Below, in pieces: positions 16,906-28,024 of a DNA stretch of 64,000 nucleotides. This stretch comes from Comamonadaceae bacterium OS-1 (GTDB taxonomy: Bacteria > Pseudomonadota > Gammaproteobacteria > Burkholderiales > Burkholderiaceae_C): positions 3,658,001 to 3,722,000 of the forward strand of contig AP026969.1 in NCBI GenBank assembly GCA_027923965.1, in the 5' to 3' direction. The translations under genes were made by a program, and so were the position numbers. The notes below the pieces were generated by a model. It ran no database searches, had not been told where the DNA came from, and saw only the letters and a list, made by a program, of their open reading frames with translations. Every line of letters starts with the position of its first letter. The stretch's first letter is position 1.

Positions 16906-18263
16906 CGCTGCGCCCCCACATCCAGAACCTGGTGGCCAATGGTTTTGACACCGACCGCAGCCGTTACTTTTTACTCCACATCGCGCAGCCCGCCGCCGCA
17001 CGGCTGTTCTTGCGCACCCTGCTGGACCAGGGCTGGGTGGTCGATGCCCATGAGGCCCGCCAACACGCCCTGGCCTTGCACGCCCAGCAGCGCTGCCCCG
17101 CAGGCCTTGGCTTCACGTATGAGGGCCTGAAAGCCCTGGAGCTGCCCACACGCTACCTGCGCGTGGTGGCCGAGCAGGCCCCCGCCTTTGCCGAGGGCCC
17201 ACCGCTGCGCGCCGCGCACCGCCTGGCCGACACCGGCCCCAGCGCCGCCTCGCTGTGGGAGGAGCCCTTCCGCCACCGCAGCGCCCACGTGTTTTTGACC
17301 CTGCACGCCGACGATGCCACTACCTTGGAAACTTGCAGCCAGGCCTTGCAAACCATGGCGGGCGATGCCTTCGACCCGCAGGGCTGGGCCACACCTTTCG
17401 ACGGAGCCCACCTGGGCACCAACAAAAAGCAGCGCCGCGAACACTTTGGCCACCTGGACGGCCTGACCAACCCCTTGATCGCAGGCCTGCACACCCTCAA
17501 GCAGCCCACCATCCCCCTGGCCGTGCCGCCCAAGCTGCACGCCGCAGGCGAATTCTTGCTAGGCCACTGCAACGCCGAGGGCTACAACCCCTGGCTCAAC
17601 CCGAACGAGCCCGCATCGGTGCGGCAGTTTTTTGCCAACGGCAGCTTCTCGGCCCTGCGCAAAATGGCGCAGGATGTGGAGCGCTTCAACACATTTACCC
17701 AGAACCAAACACTGCCCGAGGCCACCGTGCGCGCCAAGCTGCTGGGCCGCTGGGACAACGGCCAGGTGGTCAGCCCGGAGCCCGTCGCCATGCCCCACCC
17801 CGCTACCCGCGCCGGGCTGAACAACTTCGACTTCAAAAACGACCCGCACGGCCTGGGCTGCCCCTACGGCGCGCACATCCGCCGCATGAACCCGCGCGAA
17901 GACGCGGTGGTGCCGGTGCGCAAACGCCCGCTGATCCGGCGCGGCATTCCGTACACCACAGAGAGCGAGCGCGGCCTGCTGGGCCTGTTCTTCTGCGCCA
18001 GCCTGGAAGACCAGTTTGAACACCTGCTGGCCGAATGGGGCAACAAAAACCCGTTTGGCGTGCCCAACGCCAGCACCGCCAAGGACCCCATGGTGGGCAA
18101 CCACGAGGGCGACGGCGGCGTGTTCTGCATCCCCAACCCTACCGGGCCGGACACCCAGCTGCGCGGCTTCACCCCGTTTGTGACCACCAAGGGCACGCTG
18201 TACAGCTTTTTTCCGAGCCTGGATGCATTGAAAATGCTGGCCGATGGGTTTGGAGCCGAATAG
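16902..18263 (+). CDS. DyP-type heme peroxidase
   Basis: A 453-residue dye-decolorizing peroxidase family member. It has the family's GxxDG motif as GHLDGLTNP (about residues 182-190, distal Asp), the proximal-His region CPYGAHIRRMNPRED (His near 324) and the distal-Arg stretch ERGLLGLFFCASLEDQFE. DyP enzymes use hydrogen peroxide to oxidise bulky substrates. There is no Tat or Sec signal, so it should be cytoplasmic or an encapsulin cargo, though no encapsulin gene is nearby. Its start overlaps the P450-like stop (ATGA), so the two heme proteins are translationally coupled. The substrate is unknown. Confidence 0.88.
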   Translation: MTLRPHIQNLVANGFDTDRSRYFLLHIAQPAAARLFLRTLLDQGWVVDAHEARQHALALHAQQRCPAGLGFTYEGLKALELPTRYLRVVAEQAPAFAEGPPLRAAHRLADTGPSAASLWEEPFRHRSAHVFLTLHADDATTLETCSQALQTMAGDAFDPQGWATPFDGAHLGTNKKQRREHFGHLDGLTNPLIAGLHTLKQPTIPLAVPPKLHAAGEFLLGHCNAEGYNPWLNPNEPASVRQFFANGSFSALRKMAQDVERFNTFTQNQTLPEATVRAKLLGRWDNGQVVSPEPVAMPHPATRAGLNNFDFKNDPHGLGCPYGAHIRRMNPREDAVVPVRKRPLIRRGIPYTTESERGLLGLFFCASLEDQFEHLLAEWGNKNPFGVPNASTAKDPMVGNHEGDGGVFCIPNPTGPDTQLRGFTPFVTTKGTLYSFFPSLDALKMLADGFGAE

Positions 18264-18267
18264 GCAC

Positions 18268-18315
18268 CTAGAGCCCATGGAATGGGCGTGAGCAGCTATT
18301 TTTACAATAGCAAAC
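18268..18315. repeat. Dispersed palindromic element, copy 2 (eroded)
   Basis: GCCCATGGAATGGGCGTGAGCAGCTATTTTTACAATAGCAAAC-like sequence. The right half matches the other copies, while the left half has been rewritten into a shorter GCCCAT/ATGGGC palindrome. It lies just after the DyP gene. Confidence 0.65.
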
Positions 18316-18359
18316 ATGTGCGCAGCTGCAAACCACGGATGAACCGGGTGTAATACGCC

Positions 18360-19190
18360 ATGGCTACTTTTCCACCACCCTCCATGTCTACCACCCTACC
18401 CACCTATTTCATCTCCCACGGCGGCGGGCCGTGGCCGTTCATGGACAGCATGCGCGAGGCCATGCGCGGCCTGGCCACCTCGCTGGCCGACATGCCGCGC
18501 CAGTACCCCGCACCCAAGGCTATCCTGGTGATTTCGGCGCACTGGGAAGAAAACGCCTTCAGCATCATGTCCAACCCCCACCCCGGCATGCTGTACGACT
18601 ACGGCGGCTTTCCGCCCCACACCTACAAGGTGGTCTACCCGGCCCCCGGCGCGCCGGAGCTGGCGCTGCGCATCCAGGGGCTGCTGGCGGCTGCCGGGCT
18701 GCCGGTGCGGCTGGATGCAGAGCGCGGTTTTGACCACGGCACCTTCTCGCCGCTGGTGGTGATGTACCCGGATGCGGATGTGCCCCTGCTGCAGGTGTCG
18801 TTGAAAACCGGGCTGGACCCTGCCGTGCACATCGCCCTGGGCCGGGCCCTGGCGCCGCTGCGCGACGAGGGCGTGCTGATCGTGGGCAGCGGCCTGAGCT
18901 ACCACAACCTGCGCCAGTTCGGCCCGCCGGGCAAGGCCCCGTCCATGGCCTTTGACCAGTGGCTGCAAGACACAGTGGTGGCCGCCAGCCCCACCGAGCG
19001 CGAAGCCCGCCTGCTGGACTGGGCGGCAGCCCCCGCCGCCCGCATCGCCCATCCGCGCGAAGAGCATTTGCTGCCGCTGATGGTGGCCCTGGGTGCGGCC
19101 GAGAACGACACCGCCACCTGCGTGTACCACGAAGACAACGTCTTTGGCGGCATCACCGTGTCCAGTTTTAGATTCGACAGTTCTAAGTAA
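18360..19190 (+). CDS. DODA-type (LigB-like) extradiol ring-cleavage dioxygenase
   Basis: A 276-residue member of the LigB/DODA class III extradiol dioxygenase family (E. coli YgiD-like). Metal-ligand histidines are visible in FISHGGGP, VISAHWEE, GFDHGTFSPL and HPREEHLLPL. Such enzymes cleave catechol-type rings; E. coli YgiD acts on DOPA and uses zinc. The start may be the ATG at 18360 or the in-frame ATG at 18384 (MSTTLPTYF); neither has a clear ribosome site. It lies about 97 bases after the DyP gene with a repeat between, so it is probably a separate unit, though an aromatic-substrate link to the peroxidase operon is possible. Confidence 0.86.
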   Translation: MATFPPPSMSTTLPTYFISHGGGPWPFMDSMREAMRGLATSLADMPRQYPAPKAILVISAHWEENAFSIMSNPHPGMLYDYGGFPPHTYKVVYPAPGAPELALRIQGLLAAAGLPVRLDAERGFDHGTFSPLVVMYPDADVPLLQVSLKTGLDPAVHIALGRALAPLRDEGVLIVGSGLSYHNLRQFGPPGKAPSMAFDQWLQDTVVAASPTEREARLLDWAAAPAARIAHPREEHLLPLMVALGAAENDTATCVYHEDNVFGGITVSSFRFDSSK

Positions 19191-19243
19191 AAAGAGCTGC
19201 CCGTGCTTATCTGATAAGCACAGGCAGCTCTCAATTAAATAGC
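19189..19243. repeat. Dispersed palindromic element, copy 3 / bidirectional terminator
   Basis: GAGCTGCC-GTGCTTATC / GATAAGCAC-GGCAGCTC forms a nearly perfect long stem flanked by an A run on the left. It lies between the convergent dioxygenase and DUF2917 genes. Confidence 0.8.
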
Positions 19244-19250
19244 ACTGGGT

Positions 19251-19742
19251 TTACACGGCCCGGCCACGCCCCACCACCAGGTAGTCGCCCAGGCCGACCA
19301 GGCCCAGCACCAGGCGGCTGGCCGCAGCGCCTGCCGAGCGCAGGGCCTGCGCCAGGTCGCGGCTGGGTTGCACCACGCCACCGCGCCACTGGGCACCGAC
19401 GCTGGCGGCCTCATGGCGGCCATCCCAGACCACCTCGGCTTGCGGCTCCCAGCTGAAATACACCGGTGCGCGGGCCGCCGGGTTCCATGGCTCCACCACC
19501 AGGCGCTGACCGGCTTGCAAGTTCAGGCTGTCGCCCGCGTTGAGCAACCGATCGCCTGGCAGCTCGGGTTCGCCGTGCTGCATGCCGTTGACCGTGGCCC
19601 ACACGGCCCCCTGGGTCACGCGGAACACGCCCGGCTGGCGCGGCTGGAAGGTGGTGGCCTCGCCCGCGTCCAGCTTCCAGCATGCCGTCAATGCCGCTGC
19701 GGACAGAGGGGAGGACGATGAGAAAGTACGGAAGTGGACCAT
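19251..19742 (-). CDS. DUF2917 domain protein
   Basis: A 163-residue protein whose middle part (WKLDAGEATTFQPRQPGVFR, VTQGAVWATVNG, PGDRLLNAGDSLNLQAGQRL) fits DUF2917, a small cupin-like beta domain common in Burkholderiales. Function is unknown. A ribosome site AAGGAG precedes the ATG at 19742 on the minus strand. It diverges from a LysR-type regulator over a 109-base spacer, the classical arrangement for a LysR target gene, so regulation by that neighbour is a reasonable inference. Confidence 0.8.
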   Translation of the reverse strand: MVHFRTFSSSSPLSAAALTACWKLDAGEATTFQPRQPGVFRVTQGAVWATVNGMQHGEPELPGDRLLNAGDSLNLQAGQRLVVEPWNPAARAPVYFSWEPQAEVVWDGRHEAASVGAQWRGGVVQPSRDLAQALRSAGAAASRLVLGLVGLGDYLVVGRGRAV

Positions 19743-19851
19743 GGAATACTCCTTGAAAAATAACTGCTTGGGTGTGAATCATCGTTGCGATAGACCACTC
19801 GGTCCAATGAAAACGCGGTAGGCTATTGATTCCCAAACCGCATGAATCCAA

Positions 19852-20838
19852 ATGCAGACCACCCAGACCCATTTGCGCACCCGCCCCATCGGTGTCGGCC
19901 AGTTGCGCGCCTTTGCCGCGGTGGCGCGGCTGCTGAATTTTCGGGCGGCTTCCGAAGAGCTGTCGCTGACGCAATCGGCTGTGAGCCGCCAGATCCAGGC
20001 GCTGGAAGACGAGGTGGGCGTGCCCCTGTTTCTGCGCCACACCCGGGCCGTGGAGCTGACCGGCGCAGGCGCGCAATTGATGCGCACCGTGGGCCAAACC
20101 CTGGAGCAACTGGACAGCACGGTACGCATGATCCGGCGCAGCGCCGGGCGCAAAAGCGTGGCCATCAGCACCTGGGCTTCGTTTGCCTCGATGTGGCTGA
20201 TCACCCGGCTGGAGGCCTTCCAGACCGAGTTCCCCGACATCGACATCCGCATCGATGCCACCGACAACCTGGTGGACATGGACACCGCCGACGTGGACCT
20301 GGCCCTGCGCTATGCGATGCCCGACACGGTGCCTGCGGGCGCGGTGCGCCTGTTTGGCGAGCAGCTCACGCCCGTGGCCAGCCCCTGGCTGCTGAAAACC
20401 GGTAAAAAGCTGCTGCGCGGCGAGGACCTGGCCCATTTCGCGCTGCTGGAAGCGGGCGACTCGCACCGCACCCAGCACCTGGAATGGCTGACCTGGCGGC
20501 GCTGGTTCGAAATGCACCATCTGGACAAGGTGGAGCCCAAGCGCTGGATGCACTTCAACTACGCCCACCAGATCGCCCAGGCCGCCCTGACCGGCCAAGG
20601 CGTGGCACTGGCCCGCATGCCGCTGATTGCCGACAGCCTGGCCAGCGGCGACCTGGTGGAAATATTGCCCCACATGCGGCTGGACTCGCCCATGGCCTAC
20701 TGGCTGGTGGTGGGTCCGCGCAGCGCCGCCCGGCCCGAGATCAAGGCCTTTTGCGCCTGGCTGCTGCTACAGGCCCAGGCCACCCGCAAAGCCATCGGCG
20801 ATGGGCCCGACCCGGATACGGTGGACCATTTCGATTGA
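19852..20838 (+). CDS. LysR-type transcriptional regulator
   Basis: A 328-residue LysR regulator. The N-terminal winged helix-turn-helix (about residues 18-75) includes LNFRAASEELSLTQSAVSRQ and the LFLRHTRAVELT wing. The effector-binding domain is of the GcvA-like subgroup (ATDNLVDMDTADVDLALRY). It is divergently placed from the DUF2917 gene. I could not find a convincing T-N11-A operator in the spacer by eye. The effector is unknown. Confidence 0.92.
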   Translation: MQTTQTHLRTRPIGVGQLRAFAAVARLLNFRAASEELSLTQSAVSRQIQALEDEVGVPLFLRHTRAVELTGAGAQLMRTVGQTLEQLDSTVRMIRRSAGRKSVAISTWASFASMWLITRLEAFQTEFPDIDIRIDATDNLVDMDTADVDLALRYAMPDTVPAGAVRLFGEQLTPVASPWLLKTGKKLLRGEDLAHFALLEAGDSHRTQHLEWLTWRRWFEMHHLDKVEPKRWMHFNYAHQIAQAALTGQGVALARMPLIADSLASGDLVEILPHMRLDSPMAYWLVVGPRSAARPEIKAFCAWLLLQAQATRKAIGDGPDPDTVDHFD

Positions 20839-20847
20839 AAAGAGATT

Positions 20848-20904
20848 CGCTATCTTAAAAGTAGCTGCTCACGCTGACGGAATAAGCGCTAGCAGCCATT
20901 TTCA
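20848..20904. repeat. Dispersed palindromic element, copy 4
   Basis: CGCTATCTTAAAAGTAGCTGCTC-type left flank followed by ACGCTGACGGAATAAGCGCTAGCAGCCATTTT-like right half. It lies between the convergent LysR and 5-FCL genes. Confidence 0.78.
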
Positions 20905-20907
20905 TGC

Positions 20908-21510
20908 CTAACCCACCGGCCAGACCACGCCGTTGTCGTTCAGGATGGCATCCAGCGGCACATCGTGCGGCTCGGGTTCAAAGTCGTCCAGGTAACCCTG
21001 GGTAAAGCCCAGGCCCACGGTGAAGGGCTTGGGCTCCAGCGTGGCCAGCATGCGGTCGTAGAAGCCGCCGCCGTAGCCCAGCCGGTAGCCGCCCGCCGCA
21101 TAGCCCACGCAGGGCACGAACAGCAGGGTGGGCTGCACCATCTCGGTGGCCTTGGGCTTGAGGATGCCGTAGGCATCTTCTTCCATGGGGCAGCCGGGGT
21201 ACCAGGCGTGGAAGGTCATGGTCTTGTGCAGCTTGTTGACCACCGGCAGGCCGATGCGCTTGAGCTGGGGGCCGTCGAGCAGCTCGCCGTCTTCCTTCCA
21301 GCGGTGCAGGGCAGGCAGCGGGTCGAACTCGCCCTTGATGGGCCAGTAGGCACCGATCACCGTGTCGGGCCGCCCCACCAGCCAGATGCGCATCACGCGC
21401 TGCAGCAAATCGGCCCGCTCAAGCCGGTCAGGCAGCTCCAGACGTTGCGCAACCAGTGCCGCGCGCAAGGCTTTTTTGTCCAGGGCTTTGTCGTTGTTTG
21501 AGTTGTCCAT
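20908..21510 (-). CDS. 5-formyltetrahydrofolate cyclo-ligase
   Basis: A 200-residue 5-FCL family protein, which converts 5-formyl-THF to 5,10-methenyl-THF using ATP. The family signature GYGGGFYDR is present, preceded by LLFVPCVGYAAGGYRLGY, and KKALRAALVAQR near the N-terminus fits the substrate/ATP site. I use the ATG complementary to 21508-21510 (MDNSNND), preceded by GGGGATT; an upstream ATG at 21525 would overlap the divergent slt start. In E. coli the gene (ygfA/fau) is often linked to ssrS 6S RNA; I saw no clear 6S RNA here. Confidence 0.92.
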   Translation of the reverse strand: MDNSNNDKALDKKALRAALVAQRLELPDRLERADLLQRVMRIWLVGRPDTVIGAYWPIKGEFDPLPALHRWKEDGELLDGPQLKRIGLPVVNKLHKTMTFHAWYPGCPMEEDAYGILKPKATEMVQPTLLFVPCVGYAAGGYRLGYGGGFYDRMLATLEPKPFTVGLGFTQGYLDDFEPEPHDVPLDAILNDNGVVWPVG

Positions 21511-21519
21511 AATCCCCAC

Positions 21520-23513
21520 ATGCAAGTTCCCGCCATTCTGACATCCTTAACGCTGGCCCTGAGCCTCGTCTTCTCAGGCGCTGCCTGCAGCCAATCCAAA
21601 TCCGACCCGGTGGGGGACGCCACCATCCTGGACATGGCGCAGGCCTTCAAAAAAGGCGACCGCAAGCGGCTCACCGCCCTGCTGCCCCAGGTGCGCGGCC
21701 ACCTGCTGGAGCCCTGGGCGGCCTACTGGGAGCAGCGCCTGCGCCTGGACGAGATGACCCCACTGGACCTGCAGGTCTTCAGCGCCCGCTTCCCCAACAC
21801 CTACCAGGAGGACCGGCTGCGCAACGACTGGCTGCTGCTGCTGGGCCAGCGCCGCGACTGGACCACCTTTGCCGACGAATACAGCCGCTACCGCATGTCC
21901 GACGACCGCGAGGTGCGCTGCTACGCCCTCGGCATCGAGCAGATCGAGCAGGGGGCCAACAGCAGCCCCGCCCTGGCCGAGGAGGTGCGCAAGAACTGGT
22001 ACGCCCTGCGCGAGGCCGACGACGGCTGCACCCAGGCCGCCAGCCAGTTGTTTGCTGCCAAAAAGCTCACGCCGCTGGACATCTGGCGCAAGGCCCGCCT
22101 GGCCGCCGAGGCCAACCGCCCGCGCATGGTCGCCAAGGCGGTGGAAATCGCCGCCCCCGAGTCGCTGCCGCTGCTGGCCGAGCTCAACGACAGCCCGACC
22201 AAGTTCCTGCTGGGCAAAGTCACCGCCCTGTCGCGCGCACGCCGCGAAGTCGTGCTGCTGGCGCTGGTGAAAATGGCCGCCTCCGACCCCGACAACGCCG
22301 CCACCCTGCTCGACAGCAAGTGGAGCAGCCAGCTCAACGCCGAAGAGCGCAACTGGGTCTGGGGTGTGATCGGCAAGCAGTCGGCCATGCGGCTGTCGCC
22401 CCTGGCCGTGGACTACTACGCCCACGTCACCGAAGACACCGACCTGAACGACGAAATGCTGGCCTGGCGGGTGCGCAGCGCCCTGCGCGTGGGTCGCTGG
22501 AAAGAAGTGGCCAACGCCGTGACGGCCATGGGCAAGGACGCGCAGGCCGACCCTACCTGGGTCTACTGGAAGGCCCGCGCCCTGCAAGCCCAGGTCAAAT
22601 CCGACCTGGACCGGGTGGAACCCAAGCGTTTGTTTGAAAGCATTGCCGGAGTGCGCGGCTTCTACGAGCAACTGGCGCTGGAAGAGCTGGGCCAGAAAAT
22701 CACCGTGCCGCCGCGCCCCCAACCCGTCACCCCCGAAGAAAAAGACGCGGCCCGCGCCAACGTCGGCCTGCAGCGCGGCCTGGCCGCCATCCAGCTGGGC
22801 CTGCGCAGCGAGGGCAACCGCGAGTGGAACTACAGCACCAACCTGCACGAACGCGGCGGCATGGGCGACCGCGAGCTGCTGGCCGCCGCCGACCTGGCCT
22901 GCCAGCGCGAGGTGTGGGACCGCTGCATCAACACCAGCGAACGCACCAAGACCGTAATGGACTTCGACCAGCGCTTTCCCACGCCCTACCGCGACACCGT
23001 GGTGCAGCGCAGCCGCGCCATCAACCTGGACCCGGCCTACGTGTACGGCCTGATCCGCCAGGAATCGCGCTTCATCATGGACGCGCGCTCGGGCGTGGGG
23101 GCCTCGGGCCTGATGCAAGTGATGCCTGCCACGGCCCGCTGGACCGCACGGAAGATCGGCCTGAGCGGCTTCACCCCCGACCAGCTGGCCGACCGTGACA
23201 CCAACATCACCATCGGCACCGGCTACCTCAAGCTGGTGCTGGACGACTTTGCGGGCTCCATGCCCATGGCCGCCGCCGCCTACAACGCCGGGCCGGGCCG
23301 CCCCCGCGTGTGGCGCAACGGGCCGGTGCTGGAAGCCGCGATTTGGGCCGAAAATGTGCCGTTTACCGAAACCCGCGACTACGTGAAAAAAGTACTCTCC
23401 AACACCACCAACTACGCCGCCCTGCTGACCGGCCAGCCGCAGTCGCTGAAATCCCGGCTCGGCCTGGTGGGCCCGCTCGATGCCAATGCGGTGGAACTGA
23501 TCAAGGACCTGCC

Positions 23514-23517
<4 letters not shown>
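21520..23517 (+). CDS. slt: Soluble lytic murein transglycosylase (Slt70-like)
   Basis: A 665-residue periplasmic lytic transglycosylase that cleaves peptidoglycan glycan strands, forming 1,6-anhydromuropeptides. Signal peptide about residues 1-22. A long alpha-superhelical region is followed by the C-terminal SLT domain (about 495-640), with catalytic Glu near 515 in [20 protein letters not shown], plus QVMPATARW and [10 protein letters not shown]. It starts 10 bases from the divergent 5-FCL start and its stop overlaps panB by 4 bases. The anmK gene near the window end recycles the same anhydro-sugars. Confidence 0.93.
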
Positions 23518-25302
<1,785 letters not shown>

Positions 25303-25307
25303 CACCG

Positions 25308-25367
25308 TTTGCTATTGAAAAAGTAGCTTCTCACGCTGACTGAATAAGCGTGAGAGGCCATTTTTAT
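25308..25367. repeat. Dispersed palindromic element, copy 5 / terminator
   Basis: GCTATTGAAAAAGTAGCTTC flank, then TCTCACGCT and AGCGTGAGA around TGACTGAATA, then GGCCATTTTT. It lies between the convergent panC and diguanylate cyclase genes. Confidence 0.82.
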
Positions 25368-25378
25368 CTAAGAATTGA

Positions 25379-26566
25379 TCACGCCTCCACGCGGTTGCGT
25401 CCCGCGTTTTTGGCGCGGTACATGGCCTGGTCGGCCTGGTCGATCACCGCGTCCAAGGGGTAACCTGGGCGGCACAGCGCCAGCCCGAACGAGGCAGTGA
25501 CGCGCAGCTCCGCCGGGGGCGGCAGGATGGCGGTAGCGGCCAGGGCACGGCGCAGGCGTTCGGCCATGGCCTGCACGGTGGCGCCGTCGGCATCGGCCAG
25601 CAGGCAAATGAATTCTTCGCCACCCCAGCGCGCCAGGCAATCCTGCACCCGCAAATGGCTGCGCAGGCAATCGGCCACTGCCACCAGCACCTGGTCGCCC
25701 ACGCCGTGGCCGCGGCTGTCGTTGATCTGTTTGAAGTGGTCGATGTCGAGCAAGACAATGCCAAAGCAGGTGCCAAAGCGCTGGTGCCGCACAGGCTCTT
25801 GCAGATGCCGCATCAGGGCGCGGCGGTTCAGGCACTGGGTCAGCGGGTCGAGGTCGGCCATCTCGGCAATCACCGCCAGGGCCTGGGTCAGGTCTTCGTT
25901 CTTCTGCCGAAGTTGCGCGGCCATGGCCTCGGTGGCCAGATGGGCGCGCATGCTCTGCAGGAACATATGGCGGGTGGTGCGGCCATAAATCTGCACCATG
26001 GTCATCTGGCCGACCACTGTCGCGACCAAAGCCAGCGGCAAAGCCACCGGGAAGGCCGCCTCCGCCACCAGCAGCGGCCACATCAGTCCCACGTTGAAGG
26101 CCACCAGGGCGGGCCACGACAGGCACAGGTTGTGGACCGAAATCACCCCCACCACCACCAAGAACAGCACGTTGAACATGAACAGCTGGTTTTGGGCATG
26201 CAAGCCCGGCATCAGGCAGACCAGTCCCCAGGCGCTGCCCGAGCAAAACAAGGTCAGTACCAGCCGGTGCACCGCCCGCCGCCGCTGCGCCGGGAACCCG
26301 GTTTGCGCCGTATGCCGGGCCAGGCGCACCGCCATCAGGCCGTTGACGGCCTCGGCGGCGATCAACAGCAGCAGCCAGCCCCATAGCACCCGGTCCGCCA
26401 CATGGCCATACAGCACCAGCGCCTGCAAAAAGTAGGCGGTGAACGAGGTGGAGGCCGACATGCGTGCCCGCGCGGCTAGCTGGTGCGCAGCGGCTCGTTG
26501 CACCTCCTCTGGCTCCCGCGCCATCCGCAAGAACCACCGGTTCAGAAGGACGGGAACCTCCCTCAT
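25379..26566 (-). CDS. Membrane diguanylate cyclase (GGDEF)
   Basis: A 395-residue protein. The N-terminal half has about six hydrophobic segments, for example LLLLIAAEAVNGL and FMFNVLFLVVVGVI, forming a membrane sensor. A linker coiled coil leads to a GGDEF domain with the active-site GGEEF at 315-319, LDIDHFKQIND, and an intact inhibitory I-site RVQD before it. It should make c-di-GMP from two GTP and be product-inhibited. The start at 26566 is the longest option; M15 at 26524 is an alternative. The signal sensed is unknown. Confidence 0.9.
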   Translation of the reverse strand: MREVPVLLNRWFLRMAREPEEVQRAAAHQLAARARMSASTSFTAYFLQALVLYGHVADRVLWGWLLLLIAAEAVNGLMAVRLARHTAQTGFPAQRRRAVHRLVLTLFCSGSAWGLVCLMPGLHAQNQLFMFNVLFLVVVGVISVHNLCLSWPALVAFNVGLMWPLLVAEAAFPVALPLALVATVVGQMTMVQIYGRTTRHMFLQSMRAHLATEAMAAQLRQKNEDLTQALAVIAEMADLDPLTQCLNRRALMRHLQEPVRHQRFGTCFGIVLLDIDHFKQINDSRGHGVGDQVLVAVADCLRSHLRVQDCLARWGGEEFICLLADADGATVQAMAERLRRALAATAILPPPAELRVTASFGLALCRPGYPLDAVIDQADQAMYRAKNAGRNRVEA

Positions 26567-26672
26567 GTTCGAAGTAGCTCATCAATAGCCATGAAAATCA
26601 CCTGCTTTTGTACCCAGATGCAACCTAGCATAAGCCAAATTCGCACGCTTGGGGTGCCTCCCAACGCCCAAA

Positions 26673-26735
26673 CGCTTGCTACAAATAAAAGAGCTTCTTG
26701 GGCTTATTAAATAAGCGCAAGAAGCTCTTTTTATA
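26673..26735. repeat. Dispersed palindromic element, copy 6 / terminator of the sugar ABC operon
   Basis: AAAGAGCTTCTTG-GGCTTATT / AATAAGC-GCAAGAAGCTCTTT forms a very long stem with A and T runs on the two sides. It lies about 35 bases past the ABC ATPase stop on the minus strand. The rest of 26567-26770 is AT-richer and shows no gene. Confidence 0.82.
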
Positions 26736-26770
26736 CCCAAAATATCTGCCGGCAGCTCCCGGCCTAGCGC

Positions 26771-27961
26771 TTAAGCGGCGTGCGTGGCGGCCCGCGAAAT
26801 CGACACACCCGCCACCAGCGGCTGACCCAGTATTTCCTGGGGGGCGGTGCGCTTGGTGGCCACGCCGTTGTCGTCAAACAAGTGCATGCAGTGGGGTGGG
26901 AAATACAGGTGCACCGGGTTGCCCACACTGCAGGTGGACTGGCCGCTTTCGCGCACGGTGACCAGCTCGCCGCCGGTCAGGCGCACGTAGATGTAGCTGG
27001 CTTCGCCGAGCTGCTCTAGGAAGGCGACCAGGCCGGTCACCACATTGGGGCCACCGGGTGGCACGATCTGCACGTGCTCGGGGCGCACGCCGATGGTCAC
27101 GTCGGCATTGGCGGCGATGCGGGTGGCATCCACCTCGGCATGTACTTCCACATCGGCCACCGTAGCCACGGCGCTGCTGCCGTTGGCGCGGGTCAGGCGG
27201 GCGGCGATGAAGTTCATCTTGGGGCTGCCAATGAAGCCCGCCACAAACTTATTCACCGGGTGGTGGTAGAGCTGCAGCGGCGCGCCGCACTGGGCCACGC
27301 TGCCGTCGCGCTGCACGGCTTCACCGGCGTTGAGCAAGACGATCTTGTCGGCCAGGGTCATGGCTTCGACCTGGTCGTGGGTCACGTAGATCATGCTGGC
27401 GGTGCCGATGTCTTTGTGCAGCTTGGCAATTTCCAGGCGGGTTTGCACCCGCAGCGAGGCATCCAGGTTGGACAAAGGTTCGTCGAACAAAAACACATCG
27501 GGTTCGCGCACGATGGCCCGTCCAATGGCCACGCGCTGGCGCTGGCCGCCGGAGAGTTCTTTGGGCAGGCGCTTGAGCAGCGGGTCGAGCTGCAAGATTT
27601 TGGAGGCCTTTTGCACCCGCTGCTCGACGGTGTTGGCATCGGTTTTGGCTTGCTTCAGGCCGAAAGCCATGTTGTCAAACACGGTCATGTGCGGGTACAG
27701 CGCATAGCTCTGGAACACCATGGCCACGCCACGGCGCGACGGCGGGGTTTCGTTCATGCGCTGGCCGTTGATGCTCAGCTCGCCGCTGGTGATGTCTTCC
27801 AGGCCGGCCACCATGCGCAGCAGCGTGGACTTGCCGCAGCCCGAGGGGCCGACGAACACCACGAACTCGCCCTTTTCAATGTCCAGATCGACCTTGCGGA
27901 TGGTGTCGGGCAGGTGGCTGGCGTAGCGCTTGTGTACATCACGGAATCGAATTTCAGACAT
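26771..27961 (-). CDS. Sugar ABC transporter ATPase (MalK/UgpC family)
   Basis: A 396-residue CUT1-type ATPase. Walker A GPSGCGKS (about 38-45), Q-loop MVFQSYALYPHMTV, signature LSGGQRQRVAIGR, Walker B VFLFDEPLSNLD and the H-loop VTHDQ are all intact. The C-terminal TOBE/regulatory domain (GVRPEHVQIV onward) is that of MalK-like proteins. It energises uptake through the two permeases encoded upstream. Last gene of the operon binding protein - permease - permease - ATPase. Confidence 0.94.
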   Translation of the reverse strand: MSEIRFRDVHKRYASHLPDTIRKVDLDIEKGEFVVFVGPSGCGKSTLLRMVAGLEDITSGELSINGQRMNETPPSRRGVAMVFQSYALYPHMTVFDNMAFGLKQAKTDANTVEQRVQKASKILQLDPLLKRLPKELSGGQRQRVAIGRAIVREPDVFLFDEPLSNLDASLRVQTRLEIAKLHKDIGTASMIYVTHDQVEAMTLADKIVLLNAGEAVQRDGSVAQCGAPLQLYHHPVNKFVAGFIGSPKMNFIAARLTRANGSSAVATVADVEVHAEVDATRIAANADVTIGVRPEHVQIVPPGGPNVVTGLVAFLEQLGEASYIYVRLTGGELVTVRESGQSTCSVGNPVHLYFPPHCMHLFDDNGVATKRTAPQEILGQPLVAGVSISRAATHAA

Positions 27962-28024
27962 GCAGGTCTCCTACTGTTTTTAATGAATGCTGGGGGGGAC
28001 GGGCTGGTGATCGGCGATGAGCCC

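Noticed and set aside
20908..21525. 6S RNA gene next to the 5-FCL gene, as in enterobacteria
   Set aside because: The flanks are occupied by slt and a dispersed palindrome, leaving no room for a 180-base RNA.
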